Both the position numbers and the translations under genes were made by a program. The notes beneath the pieces were generated by a model. That model saw nothing but the letters and a program-made list of their open reading frames with translations. It did no database searches and was not told the origin of the DNA. From UBA5448 sp045536965 (GTDB lineage: Bacteria > Bacillota > Clostridia > Oscillospirales > SIG627), in contig JAZSON010000019.1 of assembly GCA_045536965.1 (NCBI GenBank), positions 60,027-124,026 on the forward strand: a stretch of 64,000 nt of DNA, given 5' to 3'. Positions 10,590 to 19,206 of this stretch are shown here, piece by piece; position 1 is the first letter of the stretch; each line of letters starts with the position of its first letter.

Positions 10590-10618
10590 ATAATATCACG
10601 GTTGTCAAGGCTTGTCAA
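10590..10618 (-). promoter_or_regulatory. Sigma-A promoter of rpoBC
   Basis: Minus-strand TTGACA (10613-10618) and TATTAT (10590-10595) are separated by exactly 17 bases. The promoter is about 165 bases upstream of rpoB, leaving a long AT-rich leader. The 343-base murA-rpoB gap holds this promoter, the murA terminator and nothing else I recognise. Confidence 0.75.
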
Positions 10619-10717
10619 GAGTGTTTTGACATATTTTTTATAAATTTCGCATTTTTCTTTTGGAATACTTTCAAGGTATCCGCGCACCCGAGTTTTTACA
10701 GCGAAAAAAGAACAAGA

Positions 10718-10743
10718 AAAACGACGGAAAAATCCGTCGTTTT
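10718..10743 (-). terminator. Terminator after murA
   Basis: An 11-bp perfect stem (AAAACGACGGA with its complement) with a 4-base loop lies about 25 bases after the murA stop. It ends in T residues on either strand. Confidence 0.8.
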
Positions 10744-10768
10744 ATATTCCATATTGTATTTACAGGGT

Positions 10769-12061
10769 TTAAACACCTGTTTGATAGAGAACGTTGTCGG
10801 GGATGGTCACCGCTTTGATGTCGGCACCAACCGCCTGCAATTTTTCCACGATGCCCTCGTATCCGCGGTAAATGTGATACACCTCGTGGATCTCACTTCT
10901 GCCCTCTGCGGCAAGAGCAGCAATGATCATGGCGGCGCCTGCCCGCAAATCCACCGCGCGCACGGGAGCGGGAGAATAGGCATCGACACCCTCTACAATG
11001 GCAACTCTGCCATCCACTTTAATACGGGCGCCCATTCGCTTCAATTCCTCTACATAGCGGAAACGGCTGTCCCAAACTCCTTCGGTCATGGTGCTTGTTC
11101 CCTGCGCCAAGGCAAGAAGAACACACATTTGAGGGTTCATATCGGTGGGAAACCCCGGATACGGCAGGGTATGTACATGAATATTCTGCAAGGGCTTTTC
11201 GCGGCTGACCACAACCGCCTCATCCTCTTCCTCAACCGTTACGCCCATTTCAACCAGCTTGGCGGTCACGGAATCCAAATGCTTGGGAATGACGTTGCTC
11301 ACTCGAATACGGCTCCCGGGAATAGCGGCGGCAAGGCACATATATGTACCCGCTTCGATCATATCGGGAATAATGGCGTAGGTAACACCGTGCAGTCTTT
11401 TGACACCGCGGATCTTAATAACATCGGTACCCGCGCCCGAAATATCGGCGCCGCAGGCATTGAGGAAATTGGCGGTGTCGACGATATGGGGTTCGTGGGC
11501 GGCGTTTTCAATCACCGTCAGCCCCTCCGCCTTAACAGCGGCCAGCATCACGTTGATGGTAGCACCGACCGAAACCTTATCCATATATATGGATGCGCCC
11601 TTCAGTCCGCCTTCGGCAATCGCTTCAATGTTACCGCACTCAACCGAAACCTTGGCGCCCAAGGACTCAAAGCCCTTGATGTGCTGGTCGATGGGTCTGA
11701 CGCCGAAATCACATCCGCCCGGACACCCGACAACAGCGCGGCCGAAACGACCGAGGGTGGCACCCAAACAATAATAGGAAGCGCGCATTCTGCGCACACC
11801 CTCTTCGGGGGCAATATATGTATCCATAAAAGTGGAATCTATTTCAACGGTATTCCTGTTCAAATAACGAATTTGGACATTCATCGCCTTTAAAATATCG
11901 AAAGTGATGGAAATATCACTAATCGCAGGAACATTCTCAATCACACATTTATCTTCGGCCAGAATGGTGGCAAACAAAATACCGAGTGCCGCATTCTTCA
12001 TGCCGGAAACGGGCAGTTCACCCTGCAAAGGTCTTCCGCCGTTTACGATAATTTTATCCAT
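10769..12061 (-). CDS. murA: UDP-N-acetylglucosamine 1-carboxyvinyltransferase
   Basis: MurA transfers enolpyruvate from PEP to UDP-GlcNAc, the first committed step of peptidoglycan synthesis, in the cytoplasm. The protein has 430 residues. Lys22-Asn23 (GMKNAA) are the substrate-binding pair. The catalytic loop PGGCDFGVRP places the fosfomycin-reactive cysteine at residue 117, equivalent to Cys115 of E. coli, so fosfomycin sensitivity is not excluded by this residue. The ATG is followed by DKIIVNGG, a normal family start. It stands alone with its own terminator, just upstream of rpoBC in the same direction. Whether a second murA copy exists elsewhere cannot be seen. Confidence 0.95.
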   Translation of the reverse strand: MDKIIVNGGRPLQGELPVSGMKNAALGILFATILAEDKCVIENVPAISDISITFDILKAMNVQIRYLNRNTVEIDSTFMDTYIAPEEGVRRMRASYYCLGATLGRFGRAVVGCPGGCDFGVRPIDQHIKGFESLGAKVSVECGNIEAIAEGGLKGASIYMDKVSVGATINVMLAAVKAEGLTVIENAAHEPHIVDTANFLNACGADISGAGTDVIKIRGVKRLHGVTYAIIPDMIEAGTYMCLAAAIPGSRIRVSNVIPKHLDSVTAKLVEMGVTVEEEDEAVVVSREKPLQNIHVHTLPYPGFPTDMNPQMCVLLALAQGTSTMTEGVWDSRFRYVEELKRMGARIKVDGRVAIVEGVDAYSPAPVRAVDLRAGAAMIIAALAAEGRSEIHEVYHIYRGYEGIVEKLQAVGADIKAVTIPDNVLYQTGV

Positions 12062-12214
12062 CGGATTGACTCATCCTTTCTGATTTTACCCATTATGTAC
12101 ACTACACGCAACATAATACAGGGTATATTATAACACAATAAAACGGAAAAGAAAAGAGTTTTTTTGAAAAAACTTCCTTTCCTCTTTCCAGTATATGCAC
12201 ACGCCGCCGCCTTG

Positions 12215-13279
12215 TCACAGTATAGGAATCGATAAAAGTGCTGTATATCCACCGTTTTTCAACCTTCCGCACCAAAATTCCCCGCCGTTTTCCCGACAAA
12301 TTTTTCTTACTGTCACAAGACCGCTCGCATCCCCTTTTCGGCCATTTTCTATGCGATTGTAAAATAAAAATACCGCTTTTCCGTCTTTGGAAAAAATACA
12401 AAGAAGCGTTTTGCTCTGCTTCGGTGAATGGCGCAGGGCATTTTGCTGTAAATTCAAAATCGCCGCACGCCATGCCCTCTCATCTCCTACACCACGGCCC
12501 GATGGTATCCTGCATAGAAAAATCGTTTCCCGCTTCTCTTTTTTTGCCATGCCACGGCAAAGCGAGACAGCCGCCGAACACAAATCCGAAAGCCTGCAAA
12601 CTTTCTTTCTCTTTTTTTCGGATCCGCCCCCCGTGCCTGCAAGCACGGTTTCTTCCATACGGTCACTTTCCTGCATCAAAATGTGCGCCAGATCGCTGCC
12701 CGTTTCTTCCCACATGCTTTCAGCCGCTCCGCGCAAGGCTGCAAGAGGGTTTAAAAGCTCGTGGCGCATTTGTCTCGCGGATACCCGCCGCCTTTCCTCC
12801 ATCATTCCCAATGACTCGGCAATGCTTTTCCCCGCCCGCCCGATCTCATCCTCGCAATAAATTTCAATTTCGGGCATCTCTCCCCCTTGCCATGCCGTCA
12901 TCCCCTGCACAATGGCCAACAGCGGCTTTTGCAAAGCGATATAAATTCCGCGCGAAAAGAAACATGAAGATAAAAGGGATACAATCATCCAAACCGAAAA
13001 AAGAGGCAGCATTCCATCTGCCCACACCGCAAGCGCGGAACTTTTCCCTGCCACCCACACTCGTTTCCCCCCGACCGTCACCATGGCGCGCAGGGTAGAA
13101 AACCGACCATCGTCCTCGCAAAAGATCGGCGCATCTCCCTCGCCGTCAAAATACCTTTGGGCTTTTTTCCCAAACCCTTCTTCGGCGCTTTCCACGGTAT
13201 AATGCAAATATAAAAGTTGCCCCAATAAAGTCAACACAAACTGAAAGAATAAAAAACTCACGGTCAGTTTCTTGTACAT
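12215..13279 (-). CDS. Sensor histidine kinase with reduced catalytic domain
   Basis: A membrane sensor kinase of 354 residues. Two membrane segments (about 5-25 and 88-112) flank a short extracytoplasmic region; a HAMP-like linker follows, then the H-box MRHELLNPLAAL with the phospho-acceptor His173. The N-box NLQQNALRH has Asn280. The ATP lid is abnormally short: the usual DxGxG and F-box are not recognisable, and YNRIENG runs almost directly into a degenerate G2 region, so kinase activity is uncertain. I chose the ATG at 13277-13279, which overlaps the response-regulator stop by 16 bases and follows GGGGAGAAG; a longer upstream reading frame is only a shadow of the regulator gene. Confidence 0.85.
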   Translation of the reverse strand: MYKKLTVSFLFFQFVLTLLGQLLYLHYTVESAEEGFGKKAQRYFDGEGDAPIFCEDDGRFSTLRAMVTVGGKRVWVAGKSSALAVWADGMLPLFSVWMIVSLLSSCFFSRGIYIALQKPLLAIVQGMTAWQGGEMPEIEIYCEDEIGRAGKSIAESLGMMEERRRVSARQMRHELLNPLAALRGAAESMWEETGSDLAHILMQESDRMEETVLAGTGGGSEKKRKKVCRLSDLCSAAVSLCRGMAKKEKRETIFLCRIPSGRGVGDERAWRAAILNLQQNALRHSPKQSKTLLCIFSKDGKAVFLFYNRIENGRKGDASGLVTVRKICRENGGEFWCGRLKNGGYTALLSIPIL

Positions 13280-13896
13280 CCCATCTTCTCCCCGTTCCAT
13301 CGATAACCTTTCCCCCACACCGTTTCTATATACTGCCCGCCGTCCGACCGCAAGCCTATTTTCTTGCGAAGCCGCACCACAGCAGCATCCACACTCCGTG
13401 AATCCACATCGCCCCCCTGACACCCCCATACCTCTCTGTAAAGTGTCCGGCGATCGAGCGTTTCCCCTGCCGCATGCATAAGAATCTGCAAAAGTCTCTG
13501 CTCCAAGCAGGTCAACGTTTCGGAAAAACCACACATTTCCCCGCCCAATCTTCGGTAAGCCACACCCACGCGCGCCACAAGCTCCTGCATGGAAAAGGGT
13601 TTGCGTATATAATCATCTCCCCCTTTTTCCAGCCCCTCCGTCACCTCGGTTTCTCCCGTAAGCGAAGACATAATCAAAACTTCCCCTCCACCAATCCGAC
13701 GAAATTCGGACACATACGAAAGCCCGTTTCCATCAGGAAGAAGCACATCCAAAAGGATGACTCCGCACCCTTTGGCTTTTAAAAGTCCTTCTCGGAGGCC
13801 GGCGGCAGCGCGTGTCGCATATCCCGCGCGCTTCAATGCCCTCTGCATCAAATCGGAGAGTGCCCGATTATCTTCCACAATCAAAACACACAGCAC
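13264..13896 (-). CDS. OmpR/PhoB-type response regulator
   Basis: Two-component transcription regulator, 210 residues. The receiver domain (1-115) has the acidic pair Glu8-Asp9, phosphorylatable Asp50 (LLDVLLPDG) and Lys99. A winged-helix DNA-binding domain follows (about 120-205) with the characteristic RSVDAAVVRLRKKIG and VWGKGYRW blocks. The start is GTG at 13894-13896, preceded by GGGAGGTG. It is translationally coupled to the sensor kinase downstream. There is no neighbouring target operon to suggest the signal. Confidence 0.92.
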   Translation of the reverse strand: MLCVLIVEDNRALSDLMQRALKRAGYATRAAAGLREGLLKAKGCGVILLDVLLPDGNGLSYVSEFRRIGGGEVLIMSSLTGETEVTEGLEKGGDDYIRKPFSMQELVARVGVAYRRLGGEMCGFSETLTCLEQRLLQILMHAAGETLDRRTLYREVWGCQGGDVDSRSVDAAVVRLRKKIGLRSDGGQYIETVWGKGYRWNGEKMGCTRN

Positions 13897-13970
13897 GCGA
13901 CAGCACCTCCCGTTTTTTGAAAATAGTATCCCACCATTTTTGAAAAAAAACCATTTTCGCTTGCAAGATA

Positions 13971-14010
13971 CAAAAACGGCTGTGAAACGATCGTTTCACA
14001 GCCGTTTTTG
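13971..14010. terminator. Perfect 40-base palindrome, bidirectional terminator
   Basis: The two 20-base halves are exact reverse complements, starting with CAAAAACGGCTGTGAAACGA. The A/T-rich ends give T-runs in both directions. On the minus strand it terminates the DUF3810 gene that ends at 14019; with no loop spacer the RNA fold must open a few central pairs. Confidence 0.8.
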
Positions 14011-14018
14011 TTATGATT

Positions 14019-15146
14019 TCACCGTATATACGTCTGATAATACAAGCAAATAAGACGCGCATCCATTTGGTAGGATAAAACGCCCTCGTCCTGTCCTTGC
14101 AATTTCAAATAATTGTCGTTCAACGTCTCCGCCATGTCTGCCATTGTATTGTCGGCATATTTTTCAAAATACGCACTGTAAGCCCTGTATTCTCGGCGAA
14201 CAAACGCGGGAAGATCCGAATAAATCTCTCTGTACCGTTCGGCATCCACCGATGATGCCACACGCGCAAGGGAAGAAAAAGCGTTGGCCAACGCAGAGTA
14301 GCGCAAATAATCTTCTTCCGAAGAATAATTCACCGCAAAAGCCAAAAAGTTGCAGGCATCCTCGGGGGCAACCCCTCGTTGGTGGGAATACTCATGGGCG
14401 AGCGTATCGGCAACGATATAATCGGGATATGCGGTATTGACATTGGCCTCTCCCGTATAGGGACAATAAATGCCTGAAATATGGGTATAAATCATATATT
14501 CCGAAGTGAGCACCTCTTTTGCATCAAAGCCGACTCCTTGTAAATAGGGCTTCTCCTCTGCAAAAATATCATACGCCGCATTGACCTTTTTGCTAAGCAA
14601 ATCAAAATCATACGGACAAACCGACATACCGTTTTCATCAAAATCGATCTTGCCATCGTAATTTTTCAATTCTTCCTTGATCCAAAACAGGGTATCAAAA
14701 ACTGCTTCTTTATCCGTCTGTCCCTCGAGCGACATCCATTCTTCAAGCGATGGGCGGAAATAATTGATGCCGTGATTGATATAGAAAAAGGAAAGTCCGA
14801 TCATCACGGCCGCCAAAAATGTTTTCACAAGACCGAAAAAAAGCTTTTTTGTTTTCACGCTCTTTTTTCTCCGAAAACGCAAAACCAAACAAACCGTCCC
14901 CAAAACCAAACAGAGAACAATCGCCACGGGAATGGCAAAAACCGAAAGCTCCATAAGCGAAAAGGGAATCCAAGATGTCAAAAAACCAAGGAGAATTCTG
15001 GAAGCGGCGCCGAGGCTGAGGGCAAAAAACTCGGCAAATGTCGGAGAAACCGATGCTACAAGATATAAGTCAAATGCCAAAAACAACAGCAAGGTCAAAA
15101 TGGTAAAAAACAGATGTTTTCTGATAAAAATTAAACATTTACGCAT
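14019..15146 (-). CDS. DUF3810-family membrane protein with metallopeptidase-like motif
   Basis: 375-residue membrane protein. Three hydrophobic segments occupy roughly residues 10-130 and the rest is predicted outside the membrane. The motif HEYSHQRG followed about 10 residues later by EDACNFLAF matches the zinc-peptidase-like HExxH...E pattern of DUF3810. The substrate of this family is not established; a cell-envelope role is inferred from topology. The chosen ATG (15144-15146) overlaps the end of the pseudouridine synthase gene by 8 bases and follows AGGTGG, so the two are translationally coupled. It ends the ilvE-rluA-DUF3810 operon, terminated by the 40-base palindrome. Confidence 0.82.
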   Translation of the reverse strand: MRKCLIFIRKHLFFTILTLLLFLAFDLYLVASVSPTFAEFFALSLGAASRILLGFLTSWIPFSLMELSVFAIPVAIVLCLVLGTVCLVLRFRRKKSVKTKKLFFGLVKTFLAAVMIGLSFFYINHGINYFRPSLEEWMSLEGQTDKEAVFDTLFWIKEELKNYDGKIDFDENGMSVCPYDFDLLSKKVNAAYDIFAEEKPYLQGVGFDAKEVLTSEYMIYTHISGIYCPYTGEANVNTAYPDYIVADTLAHEYSHQRGVAPEDACNFLAFAVNYSSEEDYLRYSALANAFSSLARVASSVDAERYREIYSDLPAFVRREYRAYSAYFEKYADNTMADMAETLNDNYLKLQGQDEGVLSYQMDARLICLYYQTYIR

Positions 15147-16092
15147 AAAAATCCACCTCTGCAATCCTTTCGCCTCGCAGACCGCAACGGTCGATGGCTG
15201 TCAAAAAATCCTCTCCGGGCGCAGCGGTCAAGGTCAGCATTTTGCCGCTTTCGGGATGCAAAAACCTTAACTTCAAGGCGTGGAGTGCCTGCCGATCGAT
15301 CAAGTAAGAAGAACTCCCGTACAGATCATCACCTAAAATAGGATACCCCGCTGTGGCGAAATGTACACGCAACTGATGGGTACGCCCCGTCAACGGATAG
15401 GCCGCCACCAAAGAATAGGCATCGTTATGATCCAAAACAACGTAACGGGTGACGGCGGTGGCGCCGAGGGGCGAATTTTCTCCTTCATCCTCGGCGGGAG
15501 CGGTTGCCTCTCGGGTAATGATACTGCCGTTTTGACGGCGGATATTGTAATCGATCACACCATTGTTACCGCTTCTTTGGGTCAGATCACCGCAAAGGAT
15601 GGTTATATACGCCTTATCTACTTTTCTATCGGAAAAGAGTTTGGCCATTTTCGCGGCCATCAGCTTATCTTTTGAAATGACCGCTACCCCCGATGTGTTA
15701 CGATCCAGTCGGGTGGATACACGAAAAACAAAAGGGTTGCCCATATAAGCGACAACCCTTGCTGCTAACGTATCAGCCGAAAGACCGCGGGAGGGGTGCA
15801 TGGGAAGAAAGGGCGGCTTGTTGACACATAAAAGGCCGCCATCTTCATACACAATATCAATCGGAGCATCAAACGGATCTGTGTTGGCGGTTCCATCGGT
15901 ATCTTCATAAAAAAGCCCGAGTGTATCCCCTTCCTGCAACACATAACGCACGGTGCGGTGTTCTCCGTTGACCGTGATGCCGTCTTCCCGATATTTCAAA
16001 AGACAGATCGCCCGCCGTGAAAGTCCGAGCGTTTTCGTCAAGTATACCTTGATGGTCTGTCCTGCCGCAGTCGCATCGATCAAATAATTCAT
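15139..16092 (-). CDS. RluA-family 23S rRNA/tRNA pseudouridine synthase
   Basis: Converts specific uridines in RNA to pseudouridine. The 317-residue protein has an N-terminal S4-like RNA-binding domain (about 10-75) and the RluA catalytic domain, with the motif RLDRNTSGV containing the catalytic Asp, followed by LTGRTHQLRVHFA. The ATG at 16090-16092 overlaps the ilvE stop (ATGA), indicating translational coupling; a longer frame into ilvE is not conserved. RluA-type paralogues (RluC, RluD and others) cannot be separated from the sequence alone, so no symbol is given. Confidence 0.92.
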   Translation of the reverse strand: MNYLIDATAAGQTIKVYLTKTLGLSRRAICLLKYREDGITVNGEHRTVRYVLQEGDTLGLFYEDTDGTANTDPFDAPIDIVYEDGGLLCVNKPPFLPMHPSRGLSADTLAARVVAYMGNPFVFRVSTRLDRNTSGVAVISKDKLMAAKMAKLFSDRKVDKAYITILCGDLTQRSGNNGVIDYNIRRQNGSIITREATAPAEDEGENSPLGATAVTRYVVLDHNDAYSLVAAYPLTGRTHQLRVHFATAGYPILGDDLYGSSSYLIDRQALHALKLRFLHPESGKMLTLTAAPGEDFLTAIDRCGLRGERIAEVDFYA

Positions 16093-17153
16093 TGAACCGG
16101 AACAATCCAACCCTTGGTATCGGGAATTCTGCCCCATTGAATACCCGTTAGGGTATCGTAGAGCATTTGTGTGACCTCACCGATCTGTCCGTTGTTCACG
16201 CTGTATTTCTTGCCCTTGTAGCAAAGTTCGCCAATGGGAGAAACAACAGCAGCCGTGCCGCAACCCCACGCCTCTTCCAAGGTGCCGTTTTCCATAGCCG
16301 CATTCAACTCATCAATGCTCAAAAGACGCTCGGAAACCTTGTAGCCTTTATCTTTCAAAACCTCGATGCAGGATTTTCTGGTTACACCGGGAAGAATCGA
16401 GCCGGAAAGCATAGGCGTGATGACTTCGCCTGCGATTTTAAACATAACGTTCATAGCGCCGACTTCCTCGATATATTTACGCTCTACACCATCCAACCAC
16501 AAGACCTGCGAATAGCCCTGTTTCTCGGCTCTTTCACCTGCGCGGTTGCTGGCAGCATAGTTACCGCCGCATTTGGCGTAACCCGTACCGCCGCGAACAG
16601 CACGGACATCTTCATCTTCAATCATAATCTTGACGGGGTTGATGCCCTCTTTATAGTAGCTGCCGACAGGGGAGGCGATGATCATGAAGGTTGCGTTGTG
16701 CACAGCATGCACGCCCAGCGTTTCATCGTTACCAAACATAAACGGACGCAGATACAGAGAAGTACCTGCCGAATGAGGCGCCCAATCCTGCTCAAAGGAA
16801 ACAAACTTGGTCAGGATTTCCATGGCCATATCTTCGGGAATAGAGGGGAGGCACAAACGATCGGCCGAGTTGTTCATACGGCGAATGTTTTCAATGGGGC
16901 GGAAGAGCTGAACCTTGCCGTCGGCGCGTCTGTATGCCTTCAAGCCTTCAAAAATTTCAGAGCCGTAATGCAAAACAGTGGAAGCGGGATGCAGACTGAT
17001 TCTTTCAAAAGGAACAATTCTCGCATCGTGCCAACCTTCTTCGCGGTTATACTCCATAATAAACATGTGGTCGCTGAAATAGCGGCCGAAACCAAGGGTA
17101 GAATCCTCGGGCTTTGTTTTTGGGGAAAGGGTTTTTGTTACGGTGATATTCAT
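16089..17153 (-). CDS. ilvE: Branched-chain amino acid aminotransferase
   Basis: PLP-dependent transaminase that interconverts Leu, Ile and Val with their 2-oxo acids. The 354-residue protein matches the long (type II) BCAT form. The PLP lysine is in GTGYAKCGGNYAAS, and the phosphate-cup GTAAVVSPIGE lies near the C-terminus. The ATG is preceded by GGAGAAGAAG. It leads an operon with the pseudouridine synthase and DUF3810 genes. No leucine-responsive T-box or attenuator was found in its short leader. Confidence 0.95.
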   Translation of the reverse strand: MNITVTKTLSPKTKPEDSTLGFGRYFSDHMFIMEYNREEGWHDARIVPFERISLHPASTVLHYGSEIFEGLKAYRRADGKVQLFRPIENIRRMNNSADRLCLPSIPEDMAMEILTKFVSFEQDWAPHSAGTSLYLRPFMFGNDETLGVHAVHNATFMIIASPVGSYYKEGINPVKIMIEDEDVRAVRGGTGYAKCGGNYAASNRAGERAEKQGYSQVLWLDGVERKYIEEVGAMNVMFKIAGEVITPMLSGSILPGVTRKSCIEVLKDKGYKVSERLLSIDELNAAMENGTLEEAWGCGTAAVVSPIGELCYKGKKYSVNNGQIGEVTQMLYDTLTGIQWGRIPDTKGWIVPVQ

Positions 17154-17195
17154 AATTCTTCTTCTCCGTTTCTATGCAAATTTATCTAATTACCT

Positions 17196-17223
17196 ATTAT
17201 ACACGCTTTTTTTCGCATTGCAA
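17196..17223 (-). promoter_or_regulatory. Sigma-A promoter of ilvE operon
   Basis: Minus-strand TTGCAA (17218-17223), a 16-base spacer and TATAAT (17196-17201), about 45 bases before the ilvE ATG. Confidence 0.65.
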
Positions 17224-17336
17224 CACTTTTGAAAAAAAACAGAGATATAAAGACAAAAAAACGCTATTTTCATCCCTTTGAAAAATTATCATCACCCGTC
17301 TTTGCCCCCTGTGTAATCACATTGTACAAAAAAGGG

Positions 17337-17365
17337 TTGCTTTTTAGGGCAATTTGTGTTATAAT
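17337..17365 (+). promoter_or_regulatory. Sigma-A promoter of the G5/M23 gene
   Basis: TTGCTT (17337-17342), a 17-base spacer and a perfect TATAAT (17360-17365), 33 bases before the ATG. Confidence 0.75.
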
Positions 17366-17398
17366 GCTTTTGAATGAGCTTTGAAAGGAGGTGACCGC

Positions 17399-18928
17399 AT
17401 GTATCACCCAACCCTAAAAAAAGACACTGCCGACAACGAAAAAAGCAGTGAAAATTCCACCCGAAAATCCCATGGCAAAAACTTCTTTTCTCCCCCGAAA
17501 AGTAAATGTATGCGGGTAATCGCCCCCTACATTCTCCCCATCGTGGTCACCCTTTTGGTTGCCGTCATTTTGGTCTTTTCGCTCACAGGCGACAAATTGT
17601 ACGCCGCCGCCATCGACGGACAAATCGTTGGTTATGTGACCGAAGAAGCGGTCATGAACAACGCCATCAGCCAACTCGAAAGCACCATGTCCGAGCTTCT
17701 TGACGAGGACTATACTTTTTCCTACGAAGTCTCCTATATTTCGGCAACCGCCACCAACGACAAGTTGATTTTGACCGAAGACACCGTTTACCAAGCGCTT
17801 GTGCCCTTCGCTGCCGATCAGGTCTCAGCCTGCTATTATTTGTATGTCAACGGCGAGCGTATTGCCGCAGCAGCTACCAAAGATACCCTCTTTACCGCCA
17901 TACAAAATCTCATCGCCGCCATTCGGGAAAAAACGCCCGATTGTACACGCGTCACGGTGGAGGATGAGATCAAAATATCCGCAGGTCTTGCTGCCCACGC
18001 AGAACTGTCCTCGGTAGAACAACTTGAAAAATTGCTTTGCGGTGAAGACACCGCTCCCCTTTTGAGATTCCGCACCGAACAAACCCGCACCTACATCGAA
18101 GATCTGATCTTCAACACCCAATACACTCCCGATGCCAAACGATACATCGGCGACGACGCTATTATTTGCGAAGGGAAAAACGGCAAGCAATCGGTCACCG
18201 CCACCATCGTCACGGTGGACGGCAAAGAAATCGAACGGGTCATTACCAATCGCGAGATCATCACGCCCGCGGTGGATCGCGAGATTATACAAGGCACAAA
18301 ACTCTTACCCGAATTGCTGAAAGCATCGGGTATCATTACAAACAACACTTATTTTATCTATCCCACCGCCAATCCCATTATCTCCTCCGGATTCGGTTAC
18401 CGCTATTTGGCAGTCAGCAGCACATCTTTCCACAGCGGCATGGACATTGCAGGGCTTGGCAATTACCGCGGCGAATACAATGTCAAAGCAGGCGTTGTCG
18501 GCACGGTTATAGAGGCAACTGTCCGAGAGGGTGACAAGGATTACACCATTGTCATCGAAAAAGAAGACAAAACAAAGATTTGTTTTGACAAAATGAAATC
18601 TCTCGCCGTTAAGGTTGGTCAAAAAGTCGGGGAAAAAACCACTCTCGGCAAACGGCGCATCAGCATTTTGGCCGCCGCTTCGGGAAAAGTCATTTTTGCC
18701 GAATACAACGATGCATACGGCAATCAGATCCTCATTGACCACGGAAACGGCCTTGTTACTTGTTACGCCCACCTTTCCCAGATCGACGTAACGGTCGGTC
18801 AAACGGTCACCCAAGGCGAAGAAATCGGCATGATGGGTTGCACAGGCGTGGTCACCGGCCTGCATGTACATTTTGAAGTGCGAAAAGACGGCACGCGCGT
18901 GGACCCCGCGCCCTATCTCTACAATTAA
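17399..18928 (+). CDS. G5 domain / M23 family peptidoglycan endopeptidase
   Basis: Membrane-anchored murein peptidase, 509 residues. After a basic N-terminus there is one membrane segment (about 40-62), a mostly helical region, a G5-type domain (about 225-300) and a C-terminal LytM/M23 domain. Zinc and catalytic residues are His345 and Asp349 (HSGMD), His458 (YAHLS) and His489-x-His491 (HVHFE). Between the first metal site and the rest of the domain there is an extra block of about 55 residues that looks like a second, histidine-free copy of the M23 beta core. The ATG at 17399 follows AAAGGAGGTGA at normal spacing; an in-frame TTG at 17381 would sit inside that ribosome site. Single-gene unit. 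Confidence 0.9.
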   Translation: MYHPTLKKDTADNEKSSENSTRKSHGKNFFSPPKSKCMRVIAPYILPIVVTLLVAVILVFSLTGDKLYAAAIDGQIVGYVTEEAVMNNAISQLESTMSELLDEDYTFSYEVSYISATATNDKLILTEDTVYQALVPFAADQVSACYYLYVNGERIAAAATKDTLFTAIQNLIAAIREKTPDCTRVTVEDEIKISAGLAAHAELSSVEQLEKLLCGEDTAPLLRFRTEQTRTYIEDLIFNTQYTPDAKRYIGDDAIICEGKNGKQSVTATIVTVDGKEIERVITNREIITPAVDREIIQGTKLLPELLKASGIITNNTYFIYPTANPIISSGFGYRYLAVSSTSFHSGMDIAGLGNYRGEYNVKAGVVGTVIEATVREGDKDYTIVIEKEDKTKICFDKMKSLAVKVGQKVGEKTTLGKRRISILAAASGKVIFAEYNDAYGNQILIDHGNGLVTCYAHLSQIDVTVGQTVTQGEEIGMMGCTGVVTGLHVHFEVRKDGTRVDPAPYLYN

Positions 18929-18939
18929 AAGATCAAAAC

Positions 18940-18966
18940 GGCGTTGTGTTTTATCGGCACAACGCC
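18940..18966 (+). terminator. Terminator after the G5/M23 gene
   Basis: 9-bp perfect stem (GGCGTTGTG and its complement), 9-base loop, then TTCTTTT. It starts 11 bases after the stop. Confidence 0.85.
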
Positions 18967-19081
18967 TTCTTTTACCGCTTCAATCCCCCTGAACAAGGTG
19001 GTATACCGTAAAGTTTCGTGGTGCAAAAGGTAGACAAACACATTTTTTTATTTCGGAACAGTTGTATATCGCAAGTACATC

Positions 19082-19110
19082 TTGACATTAGGTTATAAAT
19101 GTGGTACGAT
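19082..19110 (+). promoter_or_regulatory. Sigma-A promoter ahead of a hairpin leader
   Basis: TTGACA (19082-19087), 17 bases, TACGAT (19105-19110). The expected start point is near 19117, which puts the following 18-bp hairpin inside the transcript. Confidence 0.7.
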
Positions 19111-19142
19111 ACTGAAAAATAATGATGATGCAGAGATTTGGA

Positions 19143-19190
19143 GACGCATCAAAACAAGGGCATAACCCTTGTTTTGATGCGTCTTTTTTT
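19143..19190 (+). terminator. Very strong hairpin terminator in the leader (attenuator or small RNA end)
   Basis: A perfect 18-bp stem (19143-19160 with 19166-19183) with a 5-base loop CATAA is followed by seven T. It lies between the promoter and the ribosome site of the next gene, so most transcripts should end as an RNA of about 70 nt. Confidence 0.8.
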
Positions 19191-19206
19191 CTTGAAAGGA
19201 GAAAGT

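Noticed and set aside
12238..13098. Plus-strand open frame of 286 codons opposite the histidine kinase
   Set aside because: Shadow of the minus-strand sensor kinase gene; low-complexity, Pro/Arg/Ser-rich translation without a ribosome site.
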